A DNA stretch of 54,365 bases from assembly GCA_029556265.1 (NCBI GenBank), contig JAKQFH010000093.1, positions 1 to 54,365 of the forward strand, read 5' to 3'. The position numbers and the translations under genes are program-made. This DNA is from Chloroflexota bacterium. Lineage in GTDB: Bacteria; Chloroflexota; Anaerolineae; Anaerolineales; Anaerolineaceae. The notes under the pieces were generated by a model. The model ran no database searches and had not been told where the DNA came from. It worked only from the letters and a program-made list of their open reading frames with translations. Positions 27,897-35,288 of this stretch are shown here, in pieces. Every line of letters starts with the position of its first letter. Position 1 is the stretch's first letter.

Positions 27897-28432
27897 GAAA
27901 TCTCTCTTTTCCACGGCGTCCCATATGAATCCAGGTACACCAATTCCGGGTCATACTGGGTGCGGGCAGGTTTCTCCTCAGCCGGGTATCCTAACATCAC
28001 CAAATTAAGCGGCACAACGCCCGCGGGCAATTCAAGGATGCCTGAAACGGCTTTTTGCAGGCTTGCCATTGGAGCAACCCCGCACCAAACCGCGCCCAAA
28101 CCCAGCGCGGTTGCCGCGAGCAGCAAATTTTGGGTTGCCGCGCTGCAATCCTGCTGCCAGAATTTACCGGTCACCAAATTCCGCGGACCGCGTAAATCGG
28201 CGCATACACTGATTGCCGCCGCCGCTTTCATTTTCGCGAATGGCATGACCCCACGCAGCCTTTCCAGGCGGTCCGGCTCCCGCACGACGATAAAACGCCA
28301 GGGTTTGGTGTTCATCGCGGAAGGCGCGGCCATCGCGGCGCGCAGCAGCTGCTCAAGCACCTCGTCCTCAACCGCGTCATCCGTAAATTTGCGGATACTC
28401 CGCCGTTGGAAAATGAAATCCAAACTGTTCAT
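27893..28432 (-). CDS. Nitroreductase family protein
   Basis: FMN-dependent nitroreductase-type oxidoreductase, 179 residues. The N-terminal RRSIRKFTDDAV and AAPSAMNTKPWRFIVV segments bind FMN phosphate and ring; ATALGLGAVWCGVAP and LVMLGYPAEEKP are the typical C-terminal motifs. The substrate is unknown. It is the last gene of the leftward tdk-hpt-cca-hydrolase unit, beginning 9 bases after the hydrolase stop. Its TAG stop is the reverse complement of the TAG stop of the convergent gene (27893-27896). Confidence 0.93.
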   Translation of the reverse strand: MNSLDFIFQRRSIRKFTDDAVEDEVLEQLLRAAMAAPSAMNTKPWRFIVVREPDRLERLRGVMPFAKMKAAAAISVCADLRGPRNLVTGKFWQQDCSAATQNLLLAATALGLGAVWCGVAPMASLQKAVSGILELPAGVVPLNLVMLGYPAEEKPARTQYDPELVYLDSYGTPWKREIS

Positions 28433-28441
28433 TTCTTTGGC

Positions 28442-29203
28442 CTATCCACCAATGATAATCGCGGCGCCCACTGTGCGCGGCGCTGCCAGCATCGGCATGT
28501 GCCCGGCTTCAGGGATAATCACGAATTTTGCCAGCGGGTTGGCGTGCGCCATCATGCGCGCCGCCGCCTCGGGAACAATCAGGTCTTCCGCCCCTGCCAC
28601 AATCAGCAGCGGACCAGTAAATGCGCTCAAGACGTGCAAACGTTCCGGACGGCGGGAAATCGCGAGAATTGCGTTAATCAGGCTGTCCGGGTTCATTTTC
28701 GCGATCATCTCGCGGGTTACGGCCTGTACAAAAGAACGGTCGGACAATCTCAGGCTCAGGGTCTCAGCGAACTCAGCAGTACCGGTTGCCCGGATGTTAT
28801 CCATCTCCCGCATCCGCTGTTCACGGCGGGCTTCGGTATCGGCCGCGGCGTTACTCGCAATCAAAATCAAACTGTCCAGGCGTTCCGGATACTTCTCCGC
28901 GAAGGCCAACGCGATGTAACCGCCAAAAGAATGCCCTCCCAGAGTGACTTTCTCCAAGCCGAGTTGGTCCAGCAGCTCCAGAATATCCTCGGCGTACTGT
29001 TCAAGAGTTCCATCGGCGTTTCCCAGTTCGCTCACCCCGTGTCCGCGCAAATCAGGCAGGATAAACCGCGCCTGGTCCTTATACAACCCGGCAATGTTCT
29101 GCCAGATGCTGTGATTTAATCCAAGCCCGTGCAGCAAGAGCGTCGGCTTCCCGGCGCCTACGGTTTCAACTTCCATCACGATGTTTTTCAGTTGTATTTT
29201 CAC
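28442..29203 (-). CDS. Alpha/beta hydrolase
   Basis: 253-residue alpha/beta-hydrolase. The oxyanion-hole motif is LLLHGLGLNHSIW, the nucleophile elbow GHSFGG, the acid AGAEDLIVP and the catalytic His PEAGHMPML, so the triad looks complete. The pattern is close to the carboxylesterase/lactonase group (3-oxoadipate enol-lactonase-like), but no pathway neighbours support a substrate. The start overlaps the stop of the tRNA nucleotidyltransferase gene by 4 bases. Confidence 0.93.
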   Translation of the reverse strand: MKIQLKNIVMEVETVGAGKPTLLLHGLGLNHSIWQNIAGLYKDQARFILPDLRGHGVSELGNADGTLEQYAEDILELLDQLGLEKVTLGGHSFGGYIALAFAEKYPERLDSLILIASNAAADTEARREQRMREMDNIRATGTAEFAETLSLRLSDRSFVQAVTREMIAKMNPDSLINAILAISRRPERLHVLSAFTGPLLIVAGAEDLIVPEAAARMMAHANPLAKFVIIPEAGHMPMLAAPRTVGAAIIIGG

Positions 29204-30708
29204 AGGTTCCTCTCGTGAAATGTTTTGTTCTGCAGATATTGTGCCACGAATTGCAGCGCTCCGGATTTATTGTAGACCTCGCCGCTGGCTTGAGCTTCCC
29301 GCAAAGCTGCCAGAAGTTGGCCAATCAGCGCGTCTGGTTTCAAACCAAATTCTCGCTGCAGTTCATTGCCATTCAGCAGCAACTCCGGTTCCACCACTTG
29401 CTGTCTGCGGGTATACCAGTCATCCAGCAGCTCCAGCACCGCCTTCAGTTCTCGCCGCCCCTTCGCCAGGTCCAGCGTTCCTTCGTATGCGGCCAACATG
29501 TCCACAAGGCTGAGCAGCGCCACATCCACGCCAGCTTCCCCCAGGTCCCGGAAGTAGCGATAAGCGGCCCGGTCAGTCAGCACCGCGCCTTCATTTGAAA
29601 AGTAATGCAGGCGCATATGATTGGCTGCAACCAGCCTCAGGTAATCCACCTCGGCGCGCCCCAACATCAAAGCCCGCGCGCGCTCGCCAATTAATTCGGC
29701 GCTGATGCGTTCGTGCCCGATGAAACGGGTCCGGCCCTTCTCATCAAGCGTCTGAGCGGCCGGCTTGCCCGCGTCGTGATAGAGCGCTGCCAGCATCAAC
29801 AAACTCCAGCGCGGGCGGTTGCCTTGTACCGGTTTGTTCAGGATTTGCGATATGTCTGACGCGTAGGGTTTCAATGCCTCGCAAATCTCACGCAGAAAAT
29901 CGTGAGTGGCAGGCAGTTCGCCACCGCTCAGAAAATATCGGACGTCCCACAGATACCGCATAACCTGCCGGGTGTGCTTCCAAAGACTATGGACATGGGG
30001 AGGATACGCGGGGACGCATTTCATCCCGCGGACCTCCGGAAATACCTGCTCGGTCAGCCCGATAGAATCCATAAGCAGGAAAGCGTCATCCGGGTTTCCC
30101 AGTTCAAATATCTTAAAGATTTCATCCCGTACGCGCTCTGCCGAAACGCGTTCCAGGCTTGGAACCGAAGCCCGCATCAGTTCCAGTGTCGCGGCTTCGG
30201 GGGTCAATTGATACGCCAGGCACAAGCGCGCGCCGCGCAGCACACGCAAAGGGTCCAGTTCCATGGAGCGCGCGGAGGCTGCCCGCAGGCGTTTATCGCG
30301 CAAATCGCGTTCACCCCCCAGAAAATCCAACACCAAATCCGGCTGATCCAGAGCGACAGCCAGCGTATTAATCGTGAAGTCCCGATTGGACAGGTCTTCC
30401 TGAAGATTCATGCCGGTGAAACTGACGAAATCCAGGATGAGTTCCGAAGGCGTGCCCTGCGCCAAAATCAGGCGGGCAGTCTGGCGTTCATCGTCCAGCG
30501 TGAAACCCGCGGCGCCCAGGTTACGGCGCACCGCTCTCGCCAGGCGCAGGGAATCTGATGGCACCACAAAATCCAGGTCCTTGACTGGCAAACCAAGCAG
30601 CATATCCCGCACCGCCCCGCCCACCAGGTAAACGGGCATCGGCGCCGGTAAACAAGCCAGAATTACCTCAAAAATTGCGCGCGTGCGGTCATCCGTTTGG
30701 AGCTTCAT
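29200..30708 (-). CDS. cca: CCA-adding tRNA nucleotidyltransferase with HD domain
   Basis: Class II nucleotidyltransferase adding CCA to tRNA 3' ends (a poly(A) polymerase role cannot be excluded from sequence). 502 residues. The catalytic head has LVGGAVRDMLLG and the metal-binding Asp pair in KDLDFVV; SNRDFTINTLA and LDPLRVLRGARL follow. A C-terminal HD-type domain is marked by AALYHDAGKP. Both tRNA genes in this window lack an encoded CCA, consistent with need for this enzyme. The start overlaps hpt by 20 bases and the end overlaps the hydrolase by 4. Confidence 0.93.
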   Translation of the reverse strand: MKLQTDDRTRAIFEVILACLPAPMPVYLVGGAVRDMLLGLPVKDLDFVVPSDSLRLARAVRRNLGAAGFTLDDERQTARLILAQGTPSELILDFVSFTGMNLQEDLSNRDFTINTLAVALDQPDLVLDFLGGERDLRDKRLRAASARSMELDPLRVLRGARLCLAYQLTPEAATLELMRASVPSLERVSAERVRDEIFKIFELGNPDDAFLLMDSIGLTEQVFPEVRGMKCVPAYPPHVHSLWKHTRQVMRYLWDVRYFLSGGELPATHDFLREICEALKPYASDISQILNKPVQGNRPRWSLLMLAALYHDAGKPAAQTLDEKGRTRFIGHERISAELIGERARALMLGRAEVDYLRLVAANHMRLHYFSNEGAVLTDRAAYRYFRDLGEAGVDVALLSLVDMLAAYEGTLDLAKGRRELKAVLELLDDWYTRRQQVVEPELLLNGNELQREFGLKPDALIGQLLAALREAQASGEVYNKSGALQFVAQYLQNKTFHERNL

Positions 30709-31249
30709 ATCTGTTCAGATCTACAACCCCTATAAACGGCAGGTTTCGATAGAACTCATCCATATCAAGCCCATAACCGAAAACGAACTTATCCTCGATT
30801 TCAAAACCCCGATAGCGCAGAGGAACTTCCACCTCGCGTCGGGAAGATTTATCCAGCAGGGTGCAGACATACAACGACGCCGGATCGCGAGTTTTTAGCA
30901 GGTCAATAACGGATGCCAGGGTTCTGCCGCTGTCAATAATATCTTCCACAATTAACACATGCCGTCCGGATATACTGGTATTTAGATCCAGGGTAATCCG
31001 CACCTCTCCCGAAGAGCTTCGCGCGCCAGCCCCGTATGAAGAAACCGCCATAAACTCAAACGCCAGCGGCACGCTGATTTGACGCACAAGATCGGTCATA
31101 AAAATCACGCCGCCGCGCAAGATGCAGACCACGAGCAATTCCTTGCCAGCGTAATCGCGGGAAATTTCGGCTCCCAGTTCGCCAATTCGCGCCGAAAGCT
31201 GCTCACTGGTTATCAGTACTTCTCCAAGAAAATCATGGTAATCTTGCAT
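30689..31249 (-). CDS. hpt: Hypoxanthine phosphoribosyltransferase
   Basis: Purine salvage enzyme converting hypoxanthine/guanine and PRPP to IMP/GMP. 186 residues. The PRPP-binding motif VLIVEDIIDSGRT is intact, with VCILRGGVIFMTDLVR upstream and a C-terminal FVFGYGLDMDEFYRNLP typical of Hpt. The ATG at 31249 follows AGAAGG; an in-frame extension to 31321 would run back into tdk. It starts 10 bases after the tdk stop and overlaps cca by 20 bases, forming a salvage and tRNA-maturation operon. Confidence 0.96.
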   Translation of the reverse strand: MQDYHDFLGEVLITSEQLSARIGELGAEISRDYAGKELLVVCILRGGVIFMTDLVRQISVPLAFEFMAVSSYGAGARSSSGEVRITLDLNTSISGRHVLIVEDIIDSGRTLASVIDLLKTRDPASLYVCTLLDKSSRREVEVPLRYRGFEIEDKFVFGYGLDMDEFYRNLPFIGVVDLNRYEAPNG

Positions 31250-31259
31250 TGCTAACCTT

Positions 31260-31832
31260 CTAATCCCTCGGTACTTGATGGCAGCGGCGGCAGCGCGCTT
31301 CGTACATTTCAGACGCGCCAATGATTACAATCGGGTCATCATAACGGGCGGGCTTGCCATTCACCAGGCGCTGCGTCCGGCAGGCTGGCTCTCCGCAGAC
31401 CATGCAAATGGCATTGAGCTTGTCCACCGTTTCAGCCTTGGCGATTAAGTTCGGCATACAGCCAAAAGGCTCGCCGCGAAAATCCGTATCCAGGCCAGTG
31501 ACAATGACGCGGATGCCCCGGTCTGCCAGCTGATTCACAATATCAACGATACCGTCATCAAAAAACTGCGCTTCGTCTATCCCGACCACGGTGGTATCCG
31601 GCTTAAGGTTAGCGAGGATTTCCATCGAGGAGTTAATCGGAAGCGCTTCAAAATCGCTGCCCGAATGGGAACTGACCCTGGCAAAAGCATAGCGATCATC
31701 AATGATCGGCTTGAATACCTGTACTTTCTGCCGCGCGATTGTCGCGCGGCGGATGCGCCGGATTAGTTCCTCTGTTTTTCCACAAAACATGGAACCCGTA
31801 ATAACTTCAACTGAACCAAATTGATGCGCCAC
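31260..31832 (-). CDS. tdk: Thymidine kinase (class II)
   Basis: Phosphorylates thymidine in nucleotide salvage. 190 residues. P-loop [11 protein letters not shown], Walker B-like [16 protein letters not shown], and a C-terminal zinc site formed by CMVC and CRRC pairs, typical of the TK1-like type. The start is GTG at 31832 with GGAGG 4 bases upstream. That ribosome-binding site lies immediately after the terminator of the ribosomal-protein operon, so expression may come from read-through or an unseen promoter. Confidence 0.96.
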   Translation of the reverse strand: MAHQFGSVEVITGSMFCGKTEELIRRIRRATIARQKVQVFKPIIDDRYAFARVSSHSGSDFEALPINSSMEILANLKPDTTVVGIDEAQFFDDGIVDIVNQLADRGIRVIVTGLDTDFRGEPFGCMPNLIAKAETVDKLNAICMVCGEPACRTQRLVNGKPARYDDPIVIIGASEMYEARCRRCHQVPRD

Positions 31833-31840
31833 GTAACCTC

Positions 31841-31873
31841 CAAAAGAAAAAGGCAGGTAACCAACCTGCCTTT
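31841..31873 (-). terminator. Terminator after rpmE
   Basis: Minus strand 10-bp stem AAAGGCAGGT/ACCTGCCTTT (31849-31873) with a short loop and a T-rich tail TTCTTTT. The tdk ribosome-binding site follows at once. Confidence 0.88.
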
Positions 31874-31904
31874 AAGTTTACCGGATTAAATCCGTCTGTG
31901 CGAA

Positions 31905-32384
31905 TTAAACCTCAATCTCAGATGCCGCCGCGGGCAGTTCGTAGCCCAGCTGACGCAGCTGTTTCTTGAGATCAATCAGGGATTTGCGTCCAAAACCTTC
32001 GACCTCGAGCAGAGCCTTTTCCCCGCCTTCAAGCCGGGAAAGAACCTGACCGACATTGGTCAAACCTGCCGCCGCTAATGCGGCAATAGCCTTTGCCGTG
32101 AGATTCAAGTCGGTTAATGGACGATTCAGGGATGTCTTGGCTTCAGCCTGTGCCTTCAATTCCGAAACATAATCCTGCCGAACCTGGAGCCGCTTATAGA
32201 AGCGATCCACCTGACCTTCACGGTCCAGAAGGCGTGCCTGCTGACCAGTGTAGAAGGGGTGGCAGTTTGAACAAACTTCAGTACGAATCTCAGGAACGGT
32301 TGAGCCGGTTGTCCAGGTAGCTCCGCAAGAAGCGCAGCTGACTTTAGCCTGGTAATAGTATTTTGGTTGAATTTTGGTTTTCAT
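31905..32384 (-). CDS. rpmE: Ribosomal protein L31 fused to an RNA polymerase alphaCTD-like domain
   Basis: 159 residues, about twice the usual L31 length. Residues 1-67 are a zinc-type L31: four Cys (17, 20, 38, 41), CSNCHPFYTGQQ and VDRFYKR. A linker (68-86) leads to residues 87-151, which align without gaps over 28 positions with the E. coli RNA polymerase alpha C-terminal domain (RPLTDLNLTAKAI against RPVDDLELTVRSA), then GFGRKSLIDLKKQLRQLG against NLGKKSLTEIKDVLASRG. At DNA-contact positions, Arg265 is Lys98, Asn268 is Ala101, Lys271 is Ala104; Gly296, Lys298 and Ser299 are kept. The frame is continuous. AAAGG precedes the ATG. It is third in the L21-L27 operon. Confidence 0.93.
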   Translation of the reverse strand: MKTKIQPKYYYQAKVSCASCGATWTTGSTVPEIRTEVCSNCHPFYTGQQARLLDREGQVDRFYKRLQVRQDYVSELKAQAEAKTSLNRPLTDLNLTAKAIAALAAAGLTNVGQVLSRLEGGEKALLEVEGFGRKSLIDLKKQLRQLGYELPAAASEIEV

Positions 32385-32406
32385 TGTTTACCTTTACAGC
32401 GCCGTT

Positions 32407-32667
32407 CTATTCTGCGGCAACGACGACATGAACTTTTTTGCGCCCGTTGGGGAGGGTTTCATACAAAACCGTACCGTCCGCAGTCGCGAAGAGGGTGTAA
32501 TCCCGCCCGCAGCCCACATTCCATCCGGGATGGACTTTCGTCCCGTGTTGGCGGACAAGAATGTTACCGCTAATTACGCGTTCGCCGCCAAATTTTTTAA
32601 TACCAAGCCGTTGACCTCGGCTGTCACGACCGTTGCGGGATGACCCGCCGCCTTTTTTGTGTGCCAT
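32407..32667 (-). CDS. rpmA: 50S ribosomal protein L27
   Basis: Bacterial L27, 86 residues, placed near the peptidyl-transferase centre. The N-terminus [20 protein letters not shown] is the mature type without the cleavable extension of Firmicutes, and [20 protein letters not shown] and [20 protein letters not shown] are diagnostic. It starts 6 bases after the L21 stop. The GTPase gene obg, usually next, is replaced here by rpmE. Confidence 0.98.
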   Translation of the reverse strand: MAHKKGGGSSRNGRDSRGQRLGIKKFGGERVISGNILVRQHGTKVHPGWNVGCGRDYTLFATADGTVLYETLPNGRKKVHVVVAAE

Positions 32668-32673
32668 CTTGTC

Positions 32674-32991
32674 CTACTCCATCGAAATTGATTCCACCAG
32701 CAATCTGGTGTACTTCTGGCGGTGACCGATGTGTCGGCGATATGCGATCTTAGGTTTGTATTTGAAAACCAGGATTTTCTCGCCTTTTATCTGCTCCACA
32801 ACTGTGGTCTTCAGGCAGGCACCTTTTATTGTTGGGGTGCCAATTACTACCTCATCGCCATCCACGACTAACAAAACCTCGTCGAGGTTTACTGCGTCGC
32901 CGACCTGCGCGGGGAGAAGGTCAACCGTAATGGTTTTGCCTTCTTCGGCGCGGTATTGTTTACCGCCCGCTGCAACAATTGCATATTTCAT
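32674..32991 (-). CDS. rplU: 50S ribosomal protein L21
   Basis: L21, 105 residues, binding 23S rRNA. MKYAIVAAGGKQYRAEEGKT at the N-terminus and KIAYRRHIGHRQKYTRLLVE near the end are diagnostic. GGAG precedes the ATG. First gene of the L21-L27-L31 operon, driven by a consensus promoter about 105 bases upstream with a structured leader between, a layout that would suit feedback control of ribosomal-protein synthesis. Confidence 0.98.
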   Translation of the reverse strand: MKYAIVAAGGKQYRAEEGKTITVDLLPAQVGDAVNLDEVLLVVDGDEVVIGTPTIKGACLKTTVVEQIKGEKILVFKYKPKIAYRRHIGHRQKYTRLLVESISME

Positions 32992-33096
32992 TTCTTCTCC
33001 AATCTTCTCTTAACCGCTTTTCAGGCGTGCTGCCGCTTGAGTGCGGGTAAGTTGGTTTACACAATTAACCCCAGCCAAGATCCGCCGGGGCAACGA
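32992..33096 (-). promoter_or_regulatory. Structured leader of the L21 operon
   Basis: Predicted 5' untranslated RNA. Minus strand hairpins: CCCCGGC/GCTGGGG (7 bp, near 33066-33090) and CCGC/GCGG closer to the ribosome-binding site. L21 leader RNAs are known in other phyla; whether this belongs to one of those families needs a covariance search. Confidence 0.5.
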
Positions 33097-33102
33097 ACCA
33101 TT

Positions 33103-33131
33103 ATTATACATAAGCGCATCCTGGCTGTCAA
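33103..33131 (-). promoter_or_regulatory. Full-consensus promoter of the L21-L27-L31 operon
   Basis: Minus strand TTGACA (33126-33131), 17 bases, TATAAT (33103-33108): perfect in both boxes and spacing. Confidence 0.93.
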
Positions 33132-33286
33132 GGAAAACAAAATTCAGCATGCCCGCCCTCGGACTGAACCGACAGGATGCCTGAAAAGGGTCATCTTTAT
33201 GGTTTTTTCATAATAATTTGCTTTACAAGCGTCACTGCCTTTATAGCGAAGTATCGATTTTTCGTTCTGATTTTTCGTTTTTTGGC

Positions 33287-33315
33287 TTGACCGATAGAAT
33301 ACGGGATGGTAGAAT
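33287..33315 (+). promoter_or_regulatory. Promoter of tRNA-Glu
   Basis: TTGACC (33287-33292), 17 bases, TAGAAT (33310-33315), about 15 bases before the mature tRNA. Confidence 0.8.
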
Positions 33316-33330
33316 TTCCTTCGCTTAACC

Positions 33331-33402
33331 GCCCCCATGGTCTAGAGGTTAGGACACAGCCCTTTCAAGGCTATAACTCGGGTTCGAATCCCGATGGGGG
33401 CA
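33331..33402 (+). tRNA. tRNA-Glu (anticodon TTC)
   Basis: 72-base cloverleaf: acceptor GCCCCCA/TGGGGGC, D-arm GTCT/GGAC, anticodon loop CTTTCAA giving TTC, T-arm TCGGG TTCGAAT CCCGA, discriminator A. CCA is not encoded. The outermost anticodon-stem pair is a C-A mismatch (CAGCC with GGCTA). Confidence 0.95.
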
Positions 33403-33410
33403 CAAACAAA

Positions 33411-33438
33411 CGCAGGAGAGTTGCCTCCTGCGTTTTTT
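33411..33438 (+). terminator. Terminator of tRNA-Glu
   Basis: 8-bp stem CGCAGGAG/CTCCTGCG followed by TTTTTT. It may also serve the convergent CapA gene, since TTTGTTTG follows the stem on the minus strand. Confidence 0.92.
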
Positions 33439-33465
33439 GTTTGTTCAGCTCCGGCAGCCGTGGTT

Positions 33466-35148
33466 TTATTTGGGCGGGTAATTCCATTCACTAACCTGAA
33501 ATAAGGCATTCATCAGCCACTCGCGTGTGGGTTCTTCCGGCCAAACTGGCTGGGAATAATCCTTGAATTGGATGGGAAGCAGTTCCACGCCCAAATATTT
33601 TCCATCGTAAAACACGTGCCGGTCCAAAAACCCGAAATCAGTCAGCAAGGTCAAGCCGTATTGGTCGAAGAACAGGTTGCCCAGGCCGTAATGCAGTACC
33701 GCGCTGTCGGTAATCTCCATCCCGTGCGGTTGGTGCGACTGGCTTCCGCTCACAACCACCGCGCCAGCATCCGCCATTTTGTGAAAATCAGCCACGAGCT
33801 GGGATTGGGCAGTCCATTGGTAAAACTCCAGGTGTTGAAAGGTGACGATAGGCAGATAGCCTTCAGACCGCAGTTTTTTTACTTCCGCGGTCATATAATC
33901 CCAATCACAGCGGAAGTTTCCGCCCTTTTCTTCGGTCGCATTTCCATATGTGGTCGGCTTGGCGTTGCAGCCCAAAAAAGCAATTTTTGTGCCGCGTATC
34001 TCGAATTTCACCGGTTGTTTGGCTTCTTCAATATTAAGTCCGCCGCCGTAATAGGGCAGTTTATTCTGTTTGTATACCTCCAGGGTATGCTCAAGCGCCG
34101 CCTCACCAGAATCTTGAAAATGGTCGCCAGTGAGTTCCACCACATCGGCGCCAACTGCCTCCAGCAGCTTAAAGTACGAGTCTTTGGAGCAGAAGGTCAG
34201 CTTCCCCGAAAGCTTTGGCACCGGGTCTTTGCAATCCACCGCGAAGGGCACCTCATTGCTGATATGCAGGATGTCCGCCTGACGCGTGACAGGGCCTATG
34301 ATTTCCGCCCCGCGGGTGATACCCTTTTCTTCCATCTCGCTGGCAGTCCCGCGCACCATTGCGGTCACGCCGGTCAAAATGACCGTGACCAGCTTTTCGG
34401 GGTCGCGGTTGCTCCGCCCCAGGAACGGCCGCAATTCCCGGGCGAGCGCGGCAGATTGAACGCCTTGCGACGCGGTGAGCGATATCGGAACCGCGAGCGG
34501 ATACTGTATCTGAGAAAAATCCTTGTGCAGCGGAGACTGTCCATTCACAGCAATGATTTTCCAACGCGGTTGAATCTCTTCAAAAGGGATGACAGCCCAG
34601 GTGTTTTCGCCCTTCCAGGCTTCCAGCAGCAGGTCTTGCGCGTCCACCACGTCAACCTTACCGACCGGGGTTCCCCAACGGCTCTTTATGGCGGTAAGGG
34701 TCTCCGCGGTCATAACAAGCCGGGAAAACGGCGCGTCGGCTGCCTGCTGCCAGAATTCCTGCCAGGTCTTTGCTGAGATTTCATCCGTGATGGTTGGGAA
34801 AGGCGCAGCCAGCGCGTAAATCCAATAGCTGACCGGGTTGCCGCGCCCGTAATCCAGAATGGCGGATGTCTTTCCGGAGGTGACAATCTTAATATTTGAG
34901 CCATCCAGCTGGAGTGACTGCCGATATGCTGCCGGCAGGTTGGCATTCACCCGCAGATAAATTGGTTCCTGCGTGGGCGCGGCGGTTGGCAGCGGGGCTG
35001 CCGTCTTGCTGGGCAGCGCGGTTTGCGCGGTTGTGGCTGCCGGAATATCTTCCGGCTCAGGGTTGGCCAGCCCGGCGCAGCCAATAAGAGTCATAATAAC
35101 CAGCGCCGCGCTGAGGACTTTTAAGAAAACGCCATTCAACAATTTCAT
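33466..35148 (-). CDS. CapA family lipoprotein with N-terminal substrate-binding-like region
   Basis: 560 residues. The signal peptide ends in the lipobox LIGC, so the mature protein is probably a lipoprotein, followed by a Thr/Pro/Ala-rich linker. Residues about 60-290 contain TWAVIPFEEIQPRWKIIAVN and resemble a periplasmic-binding-type fold (inference). The C-terminal half is the CapA poly-gamma-glutamate/metallophosphatase-like domain: ELTGDHFQDSG, IAFLGCNAKP, TFQHLEFYQW, GSQSHQPHGMEI and GLGNLFFDQ. The substrate is unknown. ATG 35148 or TTG 35154 could start translation; GAGG lies 5 bases before the TTG. Downstream of, and on the same strand as, the gingipain-like gene. Confidence 0.9.
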   Translation of the reverse strand: MKLLNGVFLKVLSAALVIMTLIGCAGLANPEPEDIPAATTAQTALPSKTAAPLPTAAPTQEPIYLRVNANLPAAYRQSLQLDGSNIKIVTSGKTSAILDYGRGNPVSYWIYALAAPFPTITDEISAKTWQEFWQQAADAPFSRLVMTAETLTAIKSRWGTPVGKVDVVDAQDLLLEAWKGENTWAVIPFEEIQPRWKIIAVNGQSPLHKDFSQIQYPLAVPISLTASQGVQSAALARELRPFLGRSNRDPEKLVTVILTGVTAMVRGTASEMEEKGITRGAEIIGPVTRQADILHISNEVPFAVDCKDPVPKLSGKLTFCSKDSYFKLLEAVGADVVELTGDHFQDSGEAALEHTLEVYKQNKLPYYGGGLNIEEAKQPVKFEIRGTKIAFLGCNAKPTTYGNATEEKGGNFRCDWDYMTAEVKKLRSEGYLPIVTFQHLEFYQWTAQSQLVADFHKMADAGAVVVSGSQSHQPHGMEITDSAVLHYGLGNLFFDQYGLTLLTDFGFLDRHVFYDGKYLGVELLPIQFKDYSQPVWPEEPTREWLMNALFQVSEWNYPPK

Positions 35149-35249
35149 CAACAAATGAACCTCATTGTAAGTATCGTAAGGAATTATTGTATCGCATTCG
35201 CGTGAGGGTAATTATCCACCTGATACCTAACAAGAAAAAACAGCGAATA

Positions 35250-35279
35250 AAGAGCGGGGTCTGAAGAGACCCCGCTCTT
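35250..35279 (-). terminator. Terminator of the gingipain-like protease gene
   Basis: Perfect 13-bp stem AAGAGCGGGGTCT/AGACCCCGCTCTT with a 4-base loop (GAAG on the plus strand), directly after the stop codon; on the minus strand the tail is the short TTTATT. Confidence 0.8.
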
Positions 35280-35288
35280 CGATTCTAT

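Noticed and set aside
33568-34776. 402-codon open frame antisense to the CapA-like gene
   Set aside because: Shadow of a well-supported gene; no ribosome-binding site or domain.
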